64,000 nt of DNA from an uncultured Pelagibacteraceae bacterium (GCA_902516465.1 CABXZD010000002.1:171001-235000), one strand, 5' to 3'. Shown: positions 8,759 through 17,728, numbered from the stretch's first letter. Notes: generated by a model from the letters alone, not told the origin. Made by a program: numbers and translations.

Positions 8759-9430
8759 TTAATTGTCTCTTAATACATTAATTTTTTGAAGAAAAGAAGG
8801 CAAGTTATCAATCTTGTAATCAATGTAAGGCTTGTCAGCATCTTTTTTTGCAAAAGTCTCATCATTTTCGAGCCAACACGTTTTCATCCCTAAATTTTTA
8901 GCTTGCTCCAAGTTATGGGCGATGTCCTCAATTAGTATAGATTGCTTTGGATCTAATCTAAATTTTTCAATTAGTTTTCTGTAAGGCTCTAAACGAGGCT
9001 TAGGAACAAAATCTGCATCTGTTATATCAAATGCACCATCAAATAAATCACTAATACCCAATTGATTTGTTACATTTTTAATATGAGCATGTGACCCATT
9101 AGAAAATATGTATTTCTTTTCTTTGATTTTAACCAATTCTTCTCTTAAAAGTTCATCTTTTGGAAGCCAAGATATATCAATATCATGAACGAATTCTAAA
9201 AACTCATTAGGATTTACATTTTTTTTTTTCATTAACCCAGATAAAGTTGTGCCATATTCATAAAAATACTCTTTTTGAATTTTTTTAGCTTCAACAAGAT
9301 CAACATTAAATTTTTCAGATATAAAAGAAGACATCTTTTTATCAACTTCTGAAAATACCTTAGTTTGACCGCTATAAAGTGTATTATCCAGGTCAAAAAT
9401 CCAATATTTGATTTCAGTTAACTCTTTCAT
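8759..9430 (-). CDS. HAD-family phosphatase, pyrimidine 5'-nucleotidase-like
   Basis: This 223-aa HAD protein has the nucleophile motif FDLDNTLYSG (residues 12-21), the motif II Ser/Thr in YIFSNGSHAHI, and ILIEDIAHNLEQAKNLGM as motif IV with the Asp metal ligands. Relatives are called pyrimidine 5'-nucleotidases (yeast Sdt1-like) and in alphaproteobacteria commonly sit between argB and dapD, as here. It overlaps argB by 4 bp. The exact substrate cannot be inferred; nucleoside monophosphates are the family expectation. Confidence 0.85.
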   Translation of the reverse strand: MKELTEIKYWIFDLDNTLYSGQTKVFSEVDKKMSSFISEKFNVDLVEAKKIQKEYFYEYGTTLSGLMKKKNVNPNEFLEFVHDIDISWLPKDELLREELVKIKEKKYIFSNGSHAHIKNVTNQLGISDLFDGAFDITDADFVPKPRLEPYRKLIEKFRLDPKQSILIEDIAHNLEQAKNLGMKTCWLENDETFAKKDADKPYIDYKIDNLPSFLQKINVLRDN

Positions 9431-10275
9431 TTTCTTATCAATGTTCCAGAACCTTTATCAGAGAATATTTCAAACAATAACGAGTGTTTTTCTCTACCAT
9501 CTATAATTCCGACTGCAGCAACTCCATTATTTACTGCATCTAAGCAAGTATTTATTTTTGGTATCATTCCTTCCGTAATAATTTCGTTTTTAATCATTTC
9601 CAAAACTTCCGAGGCAGAAATTTCTTCTATAAGTTTTTTTTCTTTATTCAAAACTCCCTTGACATTTGTCATTAAAAGTAACCTTCTAGATTTTAGGGAT
9701 TTAGCAATTGACCCTGCTGCAGTATCTCCATTTATATTGTAGGTTTGTTTATTATTATCTAAACCTAGTGGAGATATAATCGGAATAATATTTTTTTTAA
9801 CTATATCATTTAAAATATCTATATTGACTTTATTTGGTATTCCAACAAAACCAAGCTCCACTTCCTCTGGGATGACTTCAATTACATTATTTTGTTTAGT
9901 ATTTATCGAAATAGCTCGGGTACCAATTTTTTTCAAAGAAAAGACAATATCTTCATTAAATTCAATTAAAACTTTCTCAACTATATTAATAATTTTTTCA
10001 TCAGTAACTCTTAATCCTCTTATAAATTTTGATTGAATATTAAATTTATCTAACTCTCTTTTAATTCTTGGCCCACCGCCATGAACAACCACAATAGAAA
10101 TTCCTAACTTATTTAAAACACTGATATCTGATATAAAGTTATTAAAAATATTTCTATCTATAAAAACATTACCACCATATTTTATTACAATTAAATCATT
10201 TTTATATTTTTCGATATATTTTGATACTTCTTCTATCGGAGGGCCATTTTCAGGTAAAATTTTTTTTAAATCCAT
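9427..10275 (-). CDS. argB: Acetylglutamate kinase
   Basis: This 282-aa amino-acid kinase phosphorylates N-acetylglutamate, the second step of arginine synthesis. Visible signatures are IVIKYGGNVF near 30, VVVHGGGPRIKREL near 62-75, the NAG-binding GLRVTDEKI, and the nucleotide-binding block NINGDTAAGSIAKSLKS. The N-terminal helix (about 1-25) is the extension found in arginine-sensitive hexameric ArgB enzymes, so feedback inhibition is plausible. It overlaps the HAD gene by 4 bp and follows yidC by 23 bp. ArgD, ArgF and ArgJ are also in this window but in other transcription units. Confidence 0.96.
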   Translation of the reverse strand: MDLKKILPENGPPIEEVSKYIEKYKNDLIVIKYGGNVFIDRNIFNNFISDISVLNKLGISIVVVHGGGPRIKRELDKFNIQSKFIRGLRVTDEKIINIVEKVLIEFNEDIVFSLKKIGTRAISINTKQNNVIEVIPEEVELGFVGIPNKVNIDILNDIVKKNIIPIISPLGLDNNKQTYNINGDTAAGSIAKSLKSRRLLLMTNVKGVLNKEKKLIEEISASEVLEMIKNEIITEGMIPKINTCLDAVNNGVAAVGIIDGREKHSLLFEIFSDKGSGTLIRK

Positions 10276-10298
10276 TAAATTTTGTGAAGTTACTATCT

Positions 10299-11978
10299 CT
10301 AAGTTACAGTTTTAACAGTAGTTCTTTTCATTATGAAAACTTGCTGCGCCATAGTTAAAATATTATTCACTGTCCAATAAATTACTAGTCCACTTGGAAA
10401 AGGCGCGAGTATTATTGTTAAAAAAAGAGGAAAGAACATAAATATTTTTGCTTGCATAGCATCTGTAGGTGCTGGATTTAGTTTTTGCTGTATCCACATA
10501 GAAACTCCCATTGCTACCGGCCAAGCGCCAATGATTAAAAAAGATGGTACATCATAAGGTAATAGTCCGAATAAATTAAAAAGACTTGTAGGGTCACGTT
10601 CACTTAGATCTTGTATCCACCCATAAAATGGCATTTGTCTCATCTCAATAGTTACAAATAAAACTTTATATAATGCGAAAAAAACAGGAATTTGAACTAG
10701 TATTGGAAAGCATCCAGACATAGGATTAACTTTTTCTTTTTTGTAAAGAGCCATCATTGCTTGTTGTAATTTCATCTTATCGTCTTTGTGAAGTTCTTTA
10801 AGTCTAACCATTTCAGGTTGAAGTGCTTTCATTTTTGCCATACTTCTGAATGAAAAATTAGCAAGCGGAAAAAAGGCTAATCGAATACAAATTGTGATTG
10901 CTATAATAGCCAAACCATAATTTCCCAGTAATTTAAAAAAATAATCGATCCCAAAGAAAAGAGGTTTTGTAATAAAGTACAAAAATCCCCAATCTATTAC
11001 TAAATCAAATTTATCTATATTTAATGATTTTGAGTAACCGTCAATAATATCTACTCTTTTTGCTGCCACAATTATTTGTATTTTTTCATCAACTCTATTT
11101 TTACCTTTTAATTCTAAAGGCTCTGTAGCTATAAAGTTTACTCTAAATTTTTTTTTGTAATCGAACGTTGTTTTAAATTCTTTATTTCTTGGCGGTATAA
11201 GTGAAGTTATCCAATATTTATCACCAATTCCTAACCAGCCTTTTTGTGAAGTTCTTGAAAACTTCTTTTCTTGAATATCGTCATAGTCTTCCTCTATCAA
11301 CTCGTCATCTAAATTTGCTATCAAACCTTCATGTAAAATATAAAAATTTGATATTTCAGGAATTTTATTTCTTATGATTTGACCGTAAGAATAAAAATCA
11401 TACTGACTGTCTGTAGAATTAATTACGCTCTGTTTAATAGTAAATAAGTATTTGTTATCCAGTGAAATTTCTTTTTCAAAAACAATCCCCTGTTCGTTGG
11501 CCCAGGATAATCTTATTGGAGATTTATCTGTTAACTTATTGTTGCCAACTATTGACCAAACAGTATCTGAATTTGGAATATCAATATTTTTATCAGATGT
11601 TACAAAACCACTTTCAATAAAATATCCATTTTCAATATTTCTTGGTCCTAAAAGAGTAACTTTTTCATTATTTTGTAAAGAAGTATTATAATCTTTAAAA
11701 GTCAAATCATCTATAGCTGCACCCTTCAAGGATATTGATCCAATGATACTTTGATTTTCAAACTGAATTCTTTCCGTTTGTTCCAAAGCATCTTCTCTTG
11801 AGATTTTTGTTATTGTTTCATTTTGATCTAAAGTTGGTGTATCAGTATTTTGTTCTATTTTATCTTTTTCAATTATATTTTTATTTGTTGTTGTTTTTTC
11901 TGGAATAAAAAATAGCGAATACAGAACTATTACTGCTGAAGATAAAGCAATCGCTGCTATTACATTTTTAGAGTCCAT
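10299..11978 (-). CDS. yidC: Membrane protein insertase YidC
   Basis: This 559-aa protein is a Gram-negative-type YidC. It has an N-terminal TM (about residues 7-25), a large periplasmic beta-domain to about 330, and a C-terminal five-TM core with FPLANFSFRSMAKMKALQPEM and the GCFPILVQIPVFFALYKVLF block. It inserts membrane proteins with or without SecYEG and folds them. It is directly downstream of yidD (1-bp overlap) in the conserved rpmH-rnpA-yidD-yidC order. Assignment is secure. Confidence 0.97.
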   Translation of the reverse strand: MDSKNVIAAIALSSAVIVLYSLFFIPEKTTTNKNIIEKDKIEQNTDTPTLDQNETITKISREDALEQTERIQFENQSIIGSISLKGAAIDDLTFKDYNTSLQNNEKVTLLGPRNIENGYFIESGFVTSDKNIDIPNSDTVWSIVGNNKLTDKSPIRLSWANEQGIVFEKEISLDNKYLFTIKQSVINSTDSQYDFYSYGQIIRNKIPEISNFYILHEGLIANLDDELIEEDYDDIQEKKFSRTSQKGWLGIGDKYWITSLIPPRNKEFKTTFDYKKKFRVNFIATEPLELKGKNRVDEKIQIIVAAKRVDIIDGYSKSLNIDKFDLVIDWGFLYFITKPLFFGIDYFFKLLGNYGLAIIAITICIRLAFFPLANFSFRSMAKMKALQPEMVRLKELHKDDKMKLQQAMMALYKKEKVNPMSGCFPILVQIPVFFALYKVLFVTIEMRQMPFYGWIQDLSERDPTSLFNLFGLLPYDVPSFLIIGAWPVAMGVSMWIQQKLNPAPTDAMQAKIFMFFPLFLTIILAPFPSGLVIYWTVNNILTMAQQVFIMKRTTVKTVT

Positions 11979-12229
11979 TATTTCTTAACATTCCAATCTT
12001 TATTAACTGGGTCAAAACCTTCTCCACCCCCTAAAAATTTTATTGGATGACAAGAAAAAATTCTTTTTAAACTAAGGTAAGAGCCTTTTAAAAAACCAAA
12101 AGTCTTTAACGATTCAATACTGTACTCAGAGCAGGTAGGTAAGTACCTCCAAGAATTTCCTAGTAACGGGCTTATTAAAAATTTATAAGCTTTAATTAGT
12201 TTAATCAAAATATTAGTAAAAATTTTCAT
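11978..12229 (-). CDS. yidD: YidD membrane-insertion efficiency factor
   Basis: This 83-aa protein has the YidD signature: an N-terminal amphipathic, membrane-associating helix followed by YKFLISPLLGNSWRYLPTCSEYSIESL and a C-terminal HPIKFLGGGEGFDPV. The conserved Cys and the G-x-G/DPV tail are present. The family is thought to help YidC-dependent insertion. It overlaps rnpA and yidC by 1 bp each, a tightly coupled arrangement. Confidence 0.95.
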   Translation of the reverse strand: MKIFTNILIKLIKAYKFLISPLLGNSWRYLPTCSEYSIESLKTFGFLKGSYLSLKRIFSCHPIKFLGGGEGFDPVNKDWNVKK

Positions 12230-12570
12230 TATTTAATTTTTTTAAAACTTTGAAATAGGGTTTCTTTTATATTTGTATATTCATTATTTAGCATAGTTGG
12301 CTTAGCAATAACAAGATATGAATAGTTTAATTTTATTGAGATTTTCTTAACCACATCATCAATAATATTTCTTAATCGTCTTTTAATTTTGTTTCTTTTG
12401 ACAGCATTGCCAATTTTTTTCTTAGTTACAAAACTTATATTCAATTTTTTACTATTTTTATTATCTAAAACTCCAAAAAAGATTATGACATATTTATTTG
12501 ATAATCTCTTTTTTTTTAGCAGATTTTTAAAATCTTCGTTTTTGGAAAGAGCAAGGATTTTGCTTTTCAT
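12229..12570 (-). CDS. rnpA: Ribonuclease P protein component
   Basis: This 113-aa basic protein is the RnpA subunit that binds RNase P RNA and helps cleave tRNA 5' leaders. The core RNR motif reads GNAVKRNKIKRRLRNIIDD near residues 52-70, and the aromatic and basic N-terminal sheet (LSKNEDFKNLLKKKRLSN) precedes it. It sits 11 bp downstream of rpmH and overlaps yidD by 1 bp. Sequence outside the RNR motif is divergent and Lys-rich, as expected in an AT-rich genome. Confidence 0.95.
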   Translation of the reverse strand: MKSKILALSKNEDFKNLLKKKRLSNKYVIIFFGVLDNKNSKKLNISFVTKKKIGNAVKRNKIKRRLRNIIDDVVKKISIKLNYSYLVIAKPTMLNNEYTNIKETLFQSFKKIK

Positions 12571-12581
12571 CTATATAATAT

Positions 12582-12722
12582 TTAAACGGATACGGTTAAT
12601 GACTTACGTCCTCTAGCACGTCTTCTAGCTAAAAGTTTTTTACCACCTTTAGTTTTCATTTTTGATCTAAAACCGTGTTTTCTAGCTCTTTTGATTTTAG
12701 ACGGTTGATATGTTCTCTTCAT
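12582..12722 (-). CDS. rpmH: 50S ribosomal protein L34
   Basis: This 46-aa ORF is below the track cutoff. The minus-strand translation [20 protein letters not shown]...[21 protein letters not shown] is a textbook L34: the KRTYQPS start, the RKHGFR block and a highly basic tail. It is the first gene of rpmH-rnpA-yidD-yidC, with a good promoter 33-61 bp upstream. Codon choice is less AT-biased at Arg than in neighbours, as is common for ribosomal proteins. Confidence 0.97.
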   Translation of the reverse strand: MKRTYQPSKIKRARKHGFRSKMKTKGGKKLLARRRARGRKSLTVSV

Positions 12723-12754
12723 AAAAGTAATTAAATATTTATTAATTTTGGCTC

Positions 12755-12783
12755 TTTATAGTAATTAAATATATAAATAGCAA
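12755..12783 (-). promoter_or_regulatory. Putative sigma-70 promoter of the rpmH operon
   Basis: On the minus strand the sequence reads TTGCTA, a 17-nt spacer, then TATAAA. Spacing is ideal and the match is 4/6 and 5/6. It is placed 33 bp before the rpmH ATG. The gap is shared with the divergent VTT gene. Confidence 0.55.
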
Positions 12784-12814
12784 ATAGAAGATTTTATAAT
12801 TATCATTACAATTA

Positions 12815-13534
12815 ATGGAAAAAGCTAAAAAATTTAAATTATTTATAGGATTATTTTATCTTGTCTTAGTTGGATTATTTTTGTATTTTTTTTTTTCAAA
12901 ATTTAGCTTCCAAGAAATAACAAGCTATGATTTTATAAAAAATAATAGAAATTATTTTTTTGAACTGAAAAAAACCAATTTTTTTTTACTTACATTTTTA
13001 TTTTTTATTTTTGTTATAGTTTGGGTCTTAGCAGCAGGATTTGTCTCTCCTCTAGCTTTATTTTCTGGATTTATTTTTGGCAAATGGCTTGGGTCTTTCT
13101 ATTTAATATTTGGTATCTCGATTGGAGCTACAGTTCTTTACCTGTTTGCTAATTATTTTTTAAAGGATTTGATTAGAGATCGTTTTTTGAGAAAATTTCA
13201 GGGACTTGAAATAAAATTTAAAAAATCAGAATTCATTTATTTACTTGTTTATAGATTTATTGGTGGAATTCCTTTTGCAGTTTCTAATGTGCTACCTTGT
13301 ATTTTTAATGTTAAAGCACATAATTTTTTTTGGGCAACATTAATAGGAGTTTCTCCCCAAATCTTTTTAATGTGTGCATTGGGTAGTGGATTAGAAAAAG
13401 TTATAGATCAAAATGTGGAAGCACCAAGTTTATTTGAGCTAATCTTTTTACCCGATATTTATATTCCGTTAGTAATCTTTGCTTGTTTAGTAATTATGAC
13501 AATTTTTTTAAGAAAATTGTTTTATAAAAAGTAG
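12815..13534 (+). CDS. TVP38/TMEM64 (VTT/DedA-related) membrane protein
   Basis: This 239-aa protein has about five to six hydrophobic segments: about 8-27, 52-76, 82-110, 139-160, 167-185 and 210-232. The VTT-domain centre shows FSGFIFGKWLGSFYLIFGISIGATVLYLFANYF and YRFIGGIPFAVSNVLPCIFNVKAHNFFWATLIGVSP, with the conserved Arg and Pro/Gly positions of TMEM64/YdjX-YdjZ proteins. The family is proposed to act in lipid scrambling or membrane homeostasis. It is monocistronic, with tRNA-Thr convergent 7 bp after its stop. Family assignment is firm; cellular role is not. Confidence 0.88.
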   Translation: MEKAKKFKLFIGLFYLVLVGLFLYFFFSKFSFQEITSYDFIKNNRNYFFELKKTNFFLLTFLFFIFVIVWVLAAGFVSPLALFSGFIFGKWLGSFYLIFGISIGATVLYLFANYFLKDLIRDRFLRKFQGLEIKFKKSEFIYLLVYRFIGGIPFAVSNVLPCIFNVKAHNFFWATLIGVSPQIFLMCALGSGLEKVIDQNVEAPSLFELIFLPDIYIPLVIFACLVIMTIFLRKLFYKK

Positions 13535-13541
13535 ATAAAAA

Positions 13542-13615
13542 TGGTGCTCCCACCCTGTACTGACCAGGGAACTAGTCCTTACCAAGGACTTGTTATGCCA
13601 TTTAACTACAGGAGC
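13542..13615 (-). tRNA. tRNA-Thr (GGT), atypical T-loop
   Basis: The minus strand folds as a 74-nt cloverleaf: acceptor GCTCCTG/TGGGAGC, D-arm GTTA/TAAC, anticodon stem AGTCC/GGACT with loop TTGGTAA (anticodon GGT, Thr), 4-nt variable loop, T-stem CCCTG/CAGGG, and encoded CCA. Thr identity pairs G1-C72 and C2-G71 are present. The T-loop reads GTCAGTA instead of TTCRANY, so T54 and A58 are both replaced by G. Confidence 0.88.
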
Positions 13616-13714
13616 AATTATTACTAATTGTATTTTATTGAGAATAAAGCATTTTTTTCAAATTATTGCCTTAATTTTTTTAAAATTATGATTTATACCT
13701 ATCTAAAAGAATTT

Positions 13715-13915
13715 ATGGGCATTCATTACGATTATAAATCTACCAAAAGCGCAAAGCTAATGGAAAAACAAGCTAAAAGAGAAAAAAAGCTTGCTGAAAA
13801 AAAAGCAAAACGATTAGCAAAAGAAGGTTCTAACAAAGATGATAATAAAGAGAAAGTTTTAGACGCTTCAAAACCAATCACATTAGATTTTCTTACAAAT
13901 CCAAATAAAGAATGA
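13715..13915 (+). CDS. Small charged protein, unknown function
   Basis: The ORF track starts at 13628, but the better start is the ATG at 13715 (MGIHYDYKSTKSAKLMEKQAKREKK), because upstream residues are Phe/Ile-rich and low-complexity. The resulting 66-aa protein has a Lys/Ala-rich helix (about 12-45, likely amphipathic or coiled) and a conserved-looking tail KPITLDFLTNPNKE. The stop codon overlaps the next small ORF by ATGA, so it is translationally coupled to the dcd-murA operon. I do not recognise a domain; nucleic-acid binding is possible from charge only. Confidence 0.6.
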   Translation: MGIHYDYKSTKSAKLMEKQAKREKKLAEKKAKRLAKEGSNKDDNKEKVLDASKPITLDFLTNPNKE

Positions 13916-14022
13916 TTTTAAAAAGTAAAAATGAGCGTTTAAGTTTAGCGCTCAGAAAAAATTTAAAAAAAAGAAAAATTTTCCAAAAAAAAAAACAAAA
14001 GAAAAATGATACTAAACGATAA
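13912..14022 (+). CDS. 36-aa basic peptide bridging into dcd
   Basis: This ORF is too short for the track: MILKSKNERLSLALRKNLKKR...TKR, then TAA. Its ATG overlaps the previous stop as ATGA, and its own end overlaps the dcd start by 17 bp, so it fills the gap exactly as a coupled cistron would. The ERLSLALRKNLKKRK pattern resembles very small basic proteins with an LRxNLxRRK pattern that I recall beside murA in other alphaproteobacteria; that recollection is unverified. Otherwise function is unknown. Confidence 0.6.
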   Translation: MILKSKNERLSLALRKNLKKRKIFQKKKQKKNDTKR

Positions 14023-14557
14023 GCAAATAAAAGAATTAGCCGAAGGGCAAGAAATGATTAGTCCATTTGTTGGTGAAAGCATTTCTAAGGGTATTAGTCA
14101 TGGGTTAAATTCATTTGGATATGACCTTCGTTGTGGATCTGAATTTAAAATATTTACCAATATAAAAGGTGCTACTGCTGATCCAAAAAATTTTAGTGAG
14201 GATAATTTTATTACAGTGAAAAATGAAGAATCAATCCTAATTCCTCCAAATTCTTTTGCGTTAGCCTCTAGTCTTGAGTATTTTAAAATGCCAAGGAATG
14301 TTACAGGCCTTGTTACAGCGAAATCAACATACGCAAGGTGTGGATTAGGTGTTCCACCTACAGTTCTTGAGGGGGGTTGGAATGGTGTGTTAGTTCTCGA
14401 GTTTTCTAACCACACAAGTAATTCAATAAGGTTGTATGCTAATAGTGGGGCAGCACAAATTCTTTTTTTCCAAGGAGAACAGCCAGAGGTTTCCTATGCC
14501 GATAGAAATGGAAAATATCAAAATCAAACTGGTATTACTTTAGCAAAATCAAAATAA
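14006..14557 (+). CDS. dcd: dCTP deaminase
   Basis: This 183-aa trimeric deaminase converts dCTP to dUTP, feeding dTTP synthesis. Recognisable segments are GLNSFGYDLRCG near 32-43, the active-site KSTYARCGLGVPPTVLEGGWNGVLVLEFSN (about 108-137) with the general-base Glu, and a C-terminal YQNQTGITLAKSK lid. It lies in a coupled unit with the 36-aa ORF upstream and murA 5 bp downstream. Bifunctional DCD-DUT activity cannot be excluded from sequence alone. Confidence 0.94.
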   Translation: MILNDKQIKELAEGQEMISPFVGESISKGISHGLNSFGYDLRCGSEFKIFTNIKGATADPKNFSEDNFITVKNEESILIPPNSFALASSLEYFKMPRNVTGLVTAKSTYARCGLGVPPTVLEGGWNGVLVLEFSNHTSNSIRLYANSGAAQILFFQGEQPEVSYADRNGKYQNQTGITLAKSK

Positions 14558-14562
14558 GTTAA

Positions 14563-15825
14563 ATGGATAAATTTTTGATTCATGGTCCTTGTAAAATTAA
14601 GGGTAAAGTTTCGATCTCAGGTTCAAAAAATGCATCGTTACCAATTCTTGCAGCAACTTTGTTGTTTGACAAACCAGTAATTATTAAAAACTTACCAAGA
14701 GTGAGAGATATAAATACTATGCTTAATTTATTAAGATCTCTTGGATCAAAAATAATTTTATCTAAAGACAGAAAAACTGCGAAAATCATTAATAAAAAAA
14801 ATATGAATACTTTTGCAAGTTATTCACTTGTAAAAACAATGAGAGGTTCAATCCTAGTTTTAGGACCATTAATTTCAAAATTTCATAAAGCTAAAATATC
14901 TTTACCCGGGGGGTGTCTTATAGGTGCAAGACCTGTGAATTACCATTTAGCAGCATTAAAAAAATTGGGCATGAAATATGTAATTAAGGATGGATATATT
15001 TTAGCAAAATCTAATGGAAGGCTTAAGGGGGAAACAATAAAGTTCCCAAAAATTAGTGTTGGCGCAACTGAAAATTCAATAATTGCCGCATGTTTAGCTA
15101 AAGGTAAAAGTACAAAGCTAATGAATTGTGCTTGTGAACCTGAAATTAAAGATTTAACAAAATTTTTAAATAAAGCTGGTGCAAATATAAAATGGTCAGG
15201 AAGGACTTGTACAATTGTAGGAGTTAATTCTCTAGCTCAAACTAATCACATAGTAATGGCCGATAGAATAGAAGCAGGTACTTTTTGTGTAGCAGCAACA
15301 CTTGCTAAAGGTAATCTAGAAATAAAAAATTTAGCCCCTAAAATTATAAATACTGAGTTAGAATTATTAAAAAAAGTAGGAGCAAAAATTAAGACAACTA
15401 ATAACAAAATCTTTATAAAGGGACCTGATAAAATTAAATCTATAAAAAATATAAAAACTAAAGAGTTTCCAGGTATACCTACAGATCTTCAAGCTCAATT
15501 AATGGTATTAATGTGTAAGAGTATTGGACAAAGTTCTATTACTGAAAGTATTTTTGAGAATAGATTTATGCATGTTGCAGAGCTGCAAAGATTAGGCGCA
15601 AAAATAGATATAAAGAATAATAAAGCTTTTATTGAGGGAAACACTAAGTTTATTGGCGCTGAACTAATGTCAAGTGACCTAAGAGCTAGTGTTGCTTTGG
15701 TATTAGCCGCAATTGTTGCGAATGGAAAAAGTATTGTCGGACGGGTCTATCATTTAGAAAGAGGATATGAAAATATTGAAAATAAATTACAAAAAATTGG
15801 TGTTAGAATTAAAAGATTAAAATAA
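14563..15825 (+). CDS. murA: UDP-N-acetylglucosamine 1-carboxyvinyltransferase
   Basis: This 420-aa EPSP-synthase-fold enzyme transfers enolpyruvate from PEP to UDP-GlcNAc, the first committed step of peptidoglycan synthesis. The N-terminal ISGSKNASLPILAATLL and the active-site LPGGCLIGARPVNYH with the catalytic Cys are intact, so fosfomycin sensitivity would be expected. DRIEAGTFCVAA and the C-terminal DLRASVALVLAAI also match. It is 5 bp after dcd and abuts the DUF2948 gene with no gap. Confidence 0.97.
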   Translation: MDKFLIHGPCKIKGKVSISGSKNASLPILAATLLFDKPVIIKNLPRVRDINTMLNLLRSLGSKIILSKDRKTAKIINKKNMNTFASYSLVKTMRGSILVLGPLISKFHKAKISLPGGCLIGARPVNYHLAALKKLGMKYVIKDGYILAKSNGRLKGETIKFPKISVGATENSIIAACLAKGKSTKLMNCACEPEIKDLTKFLNKAGANIKWSGRTCTIVGVNSLAQTNHIVMADRIEAGTFCVAATLAKGNLEIKNLAPKIINTELELLKKVGAKIKTTNNKIFIKGPDKIKSIKNIKTKEFPGIPTDLQAQLMVLMCKSIGQSSITESIFENRFMHVAELQRLGAKIDIKNNKAFIEGNTKFIGAELMSSDLRASVALVLAAIVANGKSIVGRVYHLERGYENIENKLQKIGVRIKRLK

Positions 15826-16218
15826 ATGAACAAATATCAGGCAAATATAATTGCAAGTGACCAAGAGGGATTACAAATGATTTCTACTTGTAGCTCAGGT
15901 GCAAAAGTCAAAGTTAAGGATATTAAGTACCTTGCATCCAATAAGGTTTTTTTATTGTCAATTGAAAGAATTAAAATTGAAACTAACCAAGATGGTAAGA
16001 AAATCAATAGTATTTGTCGCTTTGACTTTGTTGATAAAGTTAGATCAAAAAACATTAATCAATCAAACAAAGATTTAGTTTTAGAATTAATTGGAATTGA
16101 TTATTTGAAAAATAATGATGATTATGAAATAAATCTTATTTTTAATAATAATGCTTACATAGCTTTAACAACTGAGACTATTGATGTACGACTTGAGGAT
16201 CAAAATGAAATTAAGTAA
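15826..16218 (+). CDS. DUF2948 family protein
   Basis: This 130-aa protein matches the alphaproteobacterial DUF2948 family in size, in the IASDQEGLQMISTCSSGA start and the SICRFDFVDKVRSKNIN block, and above all in its fixed place between murA and hisD. It starts immediately after the murA stop and is 2 bp from hisD. There is no signal peptide or TM segment. Biochemical function is unknown for the family. Confidence 0.82.
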   Translation: MNKYQANIIASDQEGLQMISTCSSGAKVKVKDIKYLASNKVFLLSIERIKIETNQDGKKINSICRFDFVDKVRSKNINQSNKDLVLELIGIDYLKNNDDYEINLIFNNNAYIALTTETIDVRLEDQNEIK

Positions 16219-16220
16219 TT

Positions 16221-17504
16221 ATGAGATTATTAAATAGCAAAAGTAAGAATTTTGATAAAAATTTGGATTATCTTCTTTTTAAAAGAAGAAAAAATATAAA
16301 ATCTGATAAAGTTTCAGTAGTTAATATTATTACTGACGTAAAAAAAAACGGTGATAAAGCACTAATCAAATATGAAAAAAGATTTAATCGAAATACCAAC
16401 ATTATTCCTAGTTCAACAAAAATTACCAAATTAATAAGATCTTTAAATCCTAAGGTTAAGAAAGCAATCGACACAGCATATAATCGAATTTACAAATTCC
16501 ATTCTTTGCAAAAATTTAAAGATATTTCTTATACAGATAAATTTAAAAATAAACTTGAGTATAAATATTTACCCTTAGAGTCTGTAGCAATTTATGTTCC
16601 AGGTTCGTTGGTATCTTATCCATCAACCGTACTTATGAATGCTATACCAGCAATTGTTGCAGGAGTTCCAAGAGTTGTAATGATAAACCCAGGTTTTAAA
16701 GGAAATCAAAATCCTGCTGTCTTATATGCTGCACGAAAATGCAAAATTAAAGAAATTTATTCTATTGGTGGTCCATCTGCTATTGCAGCAGTTTCTTATG
16801 GAACTAAAAAGATTAAAAGAGTTGATAAAATAGTGGGACCAGGGAATTCATACGTAACGGCCGCAAAGAAAGAGGTTTTCGGAGATGTTGGGATCGAAGG
16901 TATGACTGCTGGACCTTCTGAAATAACTATTGTTTGTGACAAATTTTCAAATCCTGAGTGGGTTGCTAGTGATTTAATTGGTCAAGCAGAACATGATCCT
17001 AAAGCACAATGTATTTTGATTTCAAAAGATAAAAACTTAATAAATAAAATTCAGATAGAAATTTCAAAACAATTAAAGAGTATTCCAAGAGAGTCAGTAG
17101 CAAGAAAAAGTTTAAAGACTAATGGAATTTTAATGTACGTGGCTAAAGACAATCAAATAATTAATATTGTAAATAAAATTGCTCCTGAACACCTAGAGTT
17201 AAATGTAAAGAACTATAAATTTTTTGTACCAAGAATTAAAAATTCTGGATCAATATGTCTAGGGAAATACGCCGTTATGGCAATGACCGATTATAATGTT
17301 GGATCAAATCATATATTACCAACTAGTGGTTCTGCGAAATATTCAAGTGGAATAAGTGTTAATGAATTTTATAAAAGAATTTCTTACATAAACTTATCAA
17401 AAAAGGGTATTGAAAGTCTTGGGCCATCAGTTATAACTCTTGCAAATTATGAGGGTTTGGCTGGACATGCCCAATCTGTGAATAAAAGAATTAGGAGAAA
17501 ATAA
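16221..17504 (+). CDS. hisD: Histidinol dehydrogenase
   Basis: This 427-aa zinc and NAD enzyme oxidises histidinol twice to histidine. Signatures: [65 protein letters not shown] (with Gln and His zinc ligands), and APEHLEL with the catalytic Glu-His. [23 protein letters not shown] is the C-terminal block. It shares an operon with murA and infA, while hisZ and hisG are 2.3 kb downstream in another unit. Confidence 0.97.
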   Translation: MRLLNSKSKNFDKNLDYLLFKRRKNIKSDKVSVVNIITDVKKNGDKALIKYEKRFNRNTNIIPSSTKITKLIRSLNPKVKKAIDTAYNRIYKFHSLQKFKDISYTDKFKNKLEYKYLPLESVAIYVPGSLVSYPSTVLMNAIPAIVAGVPRVVMINPGFKGNQNPAVLYAARKCKIKEIYSIGGPSAIAAVSYGTKKIKRVDKIVGPGNSYVTAAKKEVFGDVGIEGMTAGPSEITIVCDKFSNPEWVASDLIGQAEHDPKAQCILISKDKNLINKIQIEISKQLKSIPRESVARKSLKTNGILMYVAKDNQIINIVNKIAPEHLELNVKNYKFFVPRIKNSGSICLGKYAVMAMTDYNVGSNHILPTSGSAKYSSGISVNEFYKRISYINLSKKGIESLGPSVITLANYEGLAGHAQSVNKRIRRK

Positions 17505-17506
17505 AT

Positions 17507-17722
17507 TTGTCAAAACAAGACTTACTTGAATTCAAAGGCAAGGTAACCGATTTGCTTCCAAACGCCATGTTCAGAGTTCAATTAGAAAACGGTCATATGG
17601 TTACAGCTCACACCGCTGGCAAGTTGAGAAAGAATAGAATTAGAGTATTACAAGGTGATAATGTTACTGTTGAAATGACACCTTATGACCTTACTAAGGG
17701 CAGAATAATCTTTAGGGGTTGA
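17507..17722 (+). CDS. infA: Translation initiation factor IF-1
   Basis: This 71-aa OB-fold protein binds the ribosomal A-site region during initiation. It is easily recognised: [15 protein letters not shown]-like ([36 protein letters not shown]), [21 protein letters not shown]. The start codon is TTG at 17507, 2 bp after the hisD stop, supported by AGGAG about 10 bp upstream. The TTG may limit its expression relative to hisD. It is followed by tRNA-Phe 6 bp after the stop. Confidence 0.97.
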   Translation: MSKQDLLEFKGKVTDLLPNAMFRVQLENGHMVTAHTAGKLRKNRIRVLQGDNVTVEMTPYDLTKGRIIFRG

Positions 17723-17728
17723 TCTTTT

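Noticed and set aside
12582-12722. rpmH region as replication origin
   Set aside because: No dnaA, dnaN or DnaA-box cluster is nearby.
14098-14415. 105-aa minus-strand ORF inside dcd
   Set aside because: It is the reverse shadow of dcd; dcd has clear family motifs.
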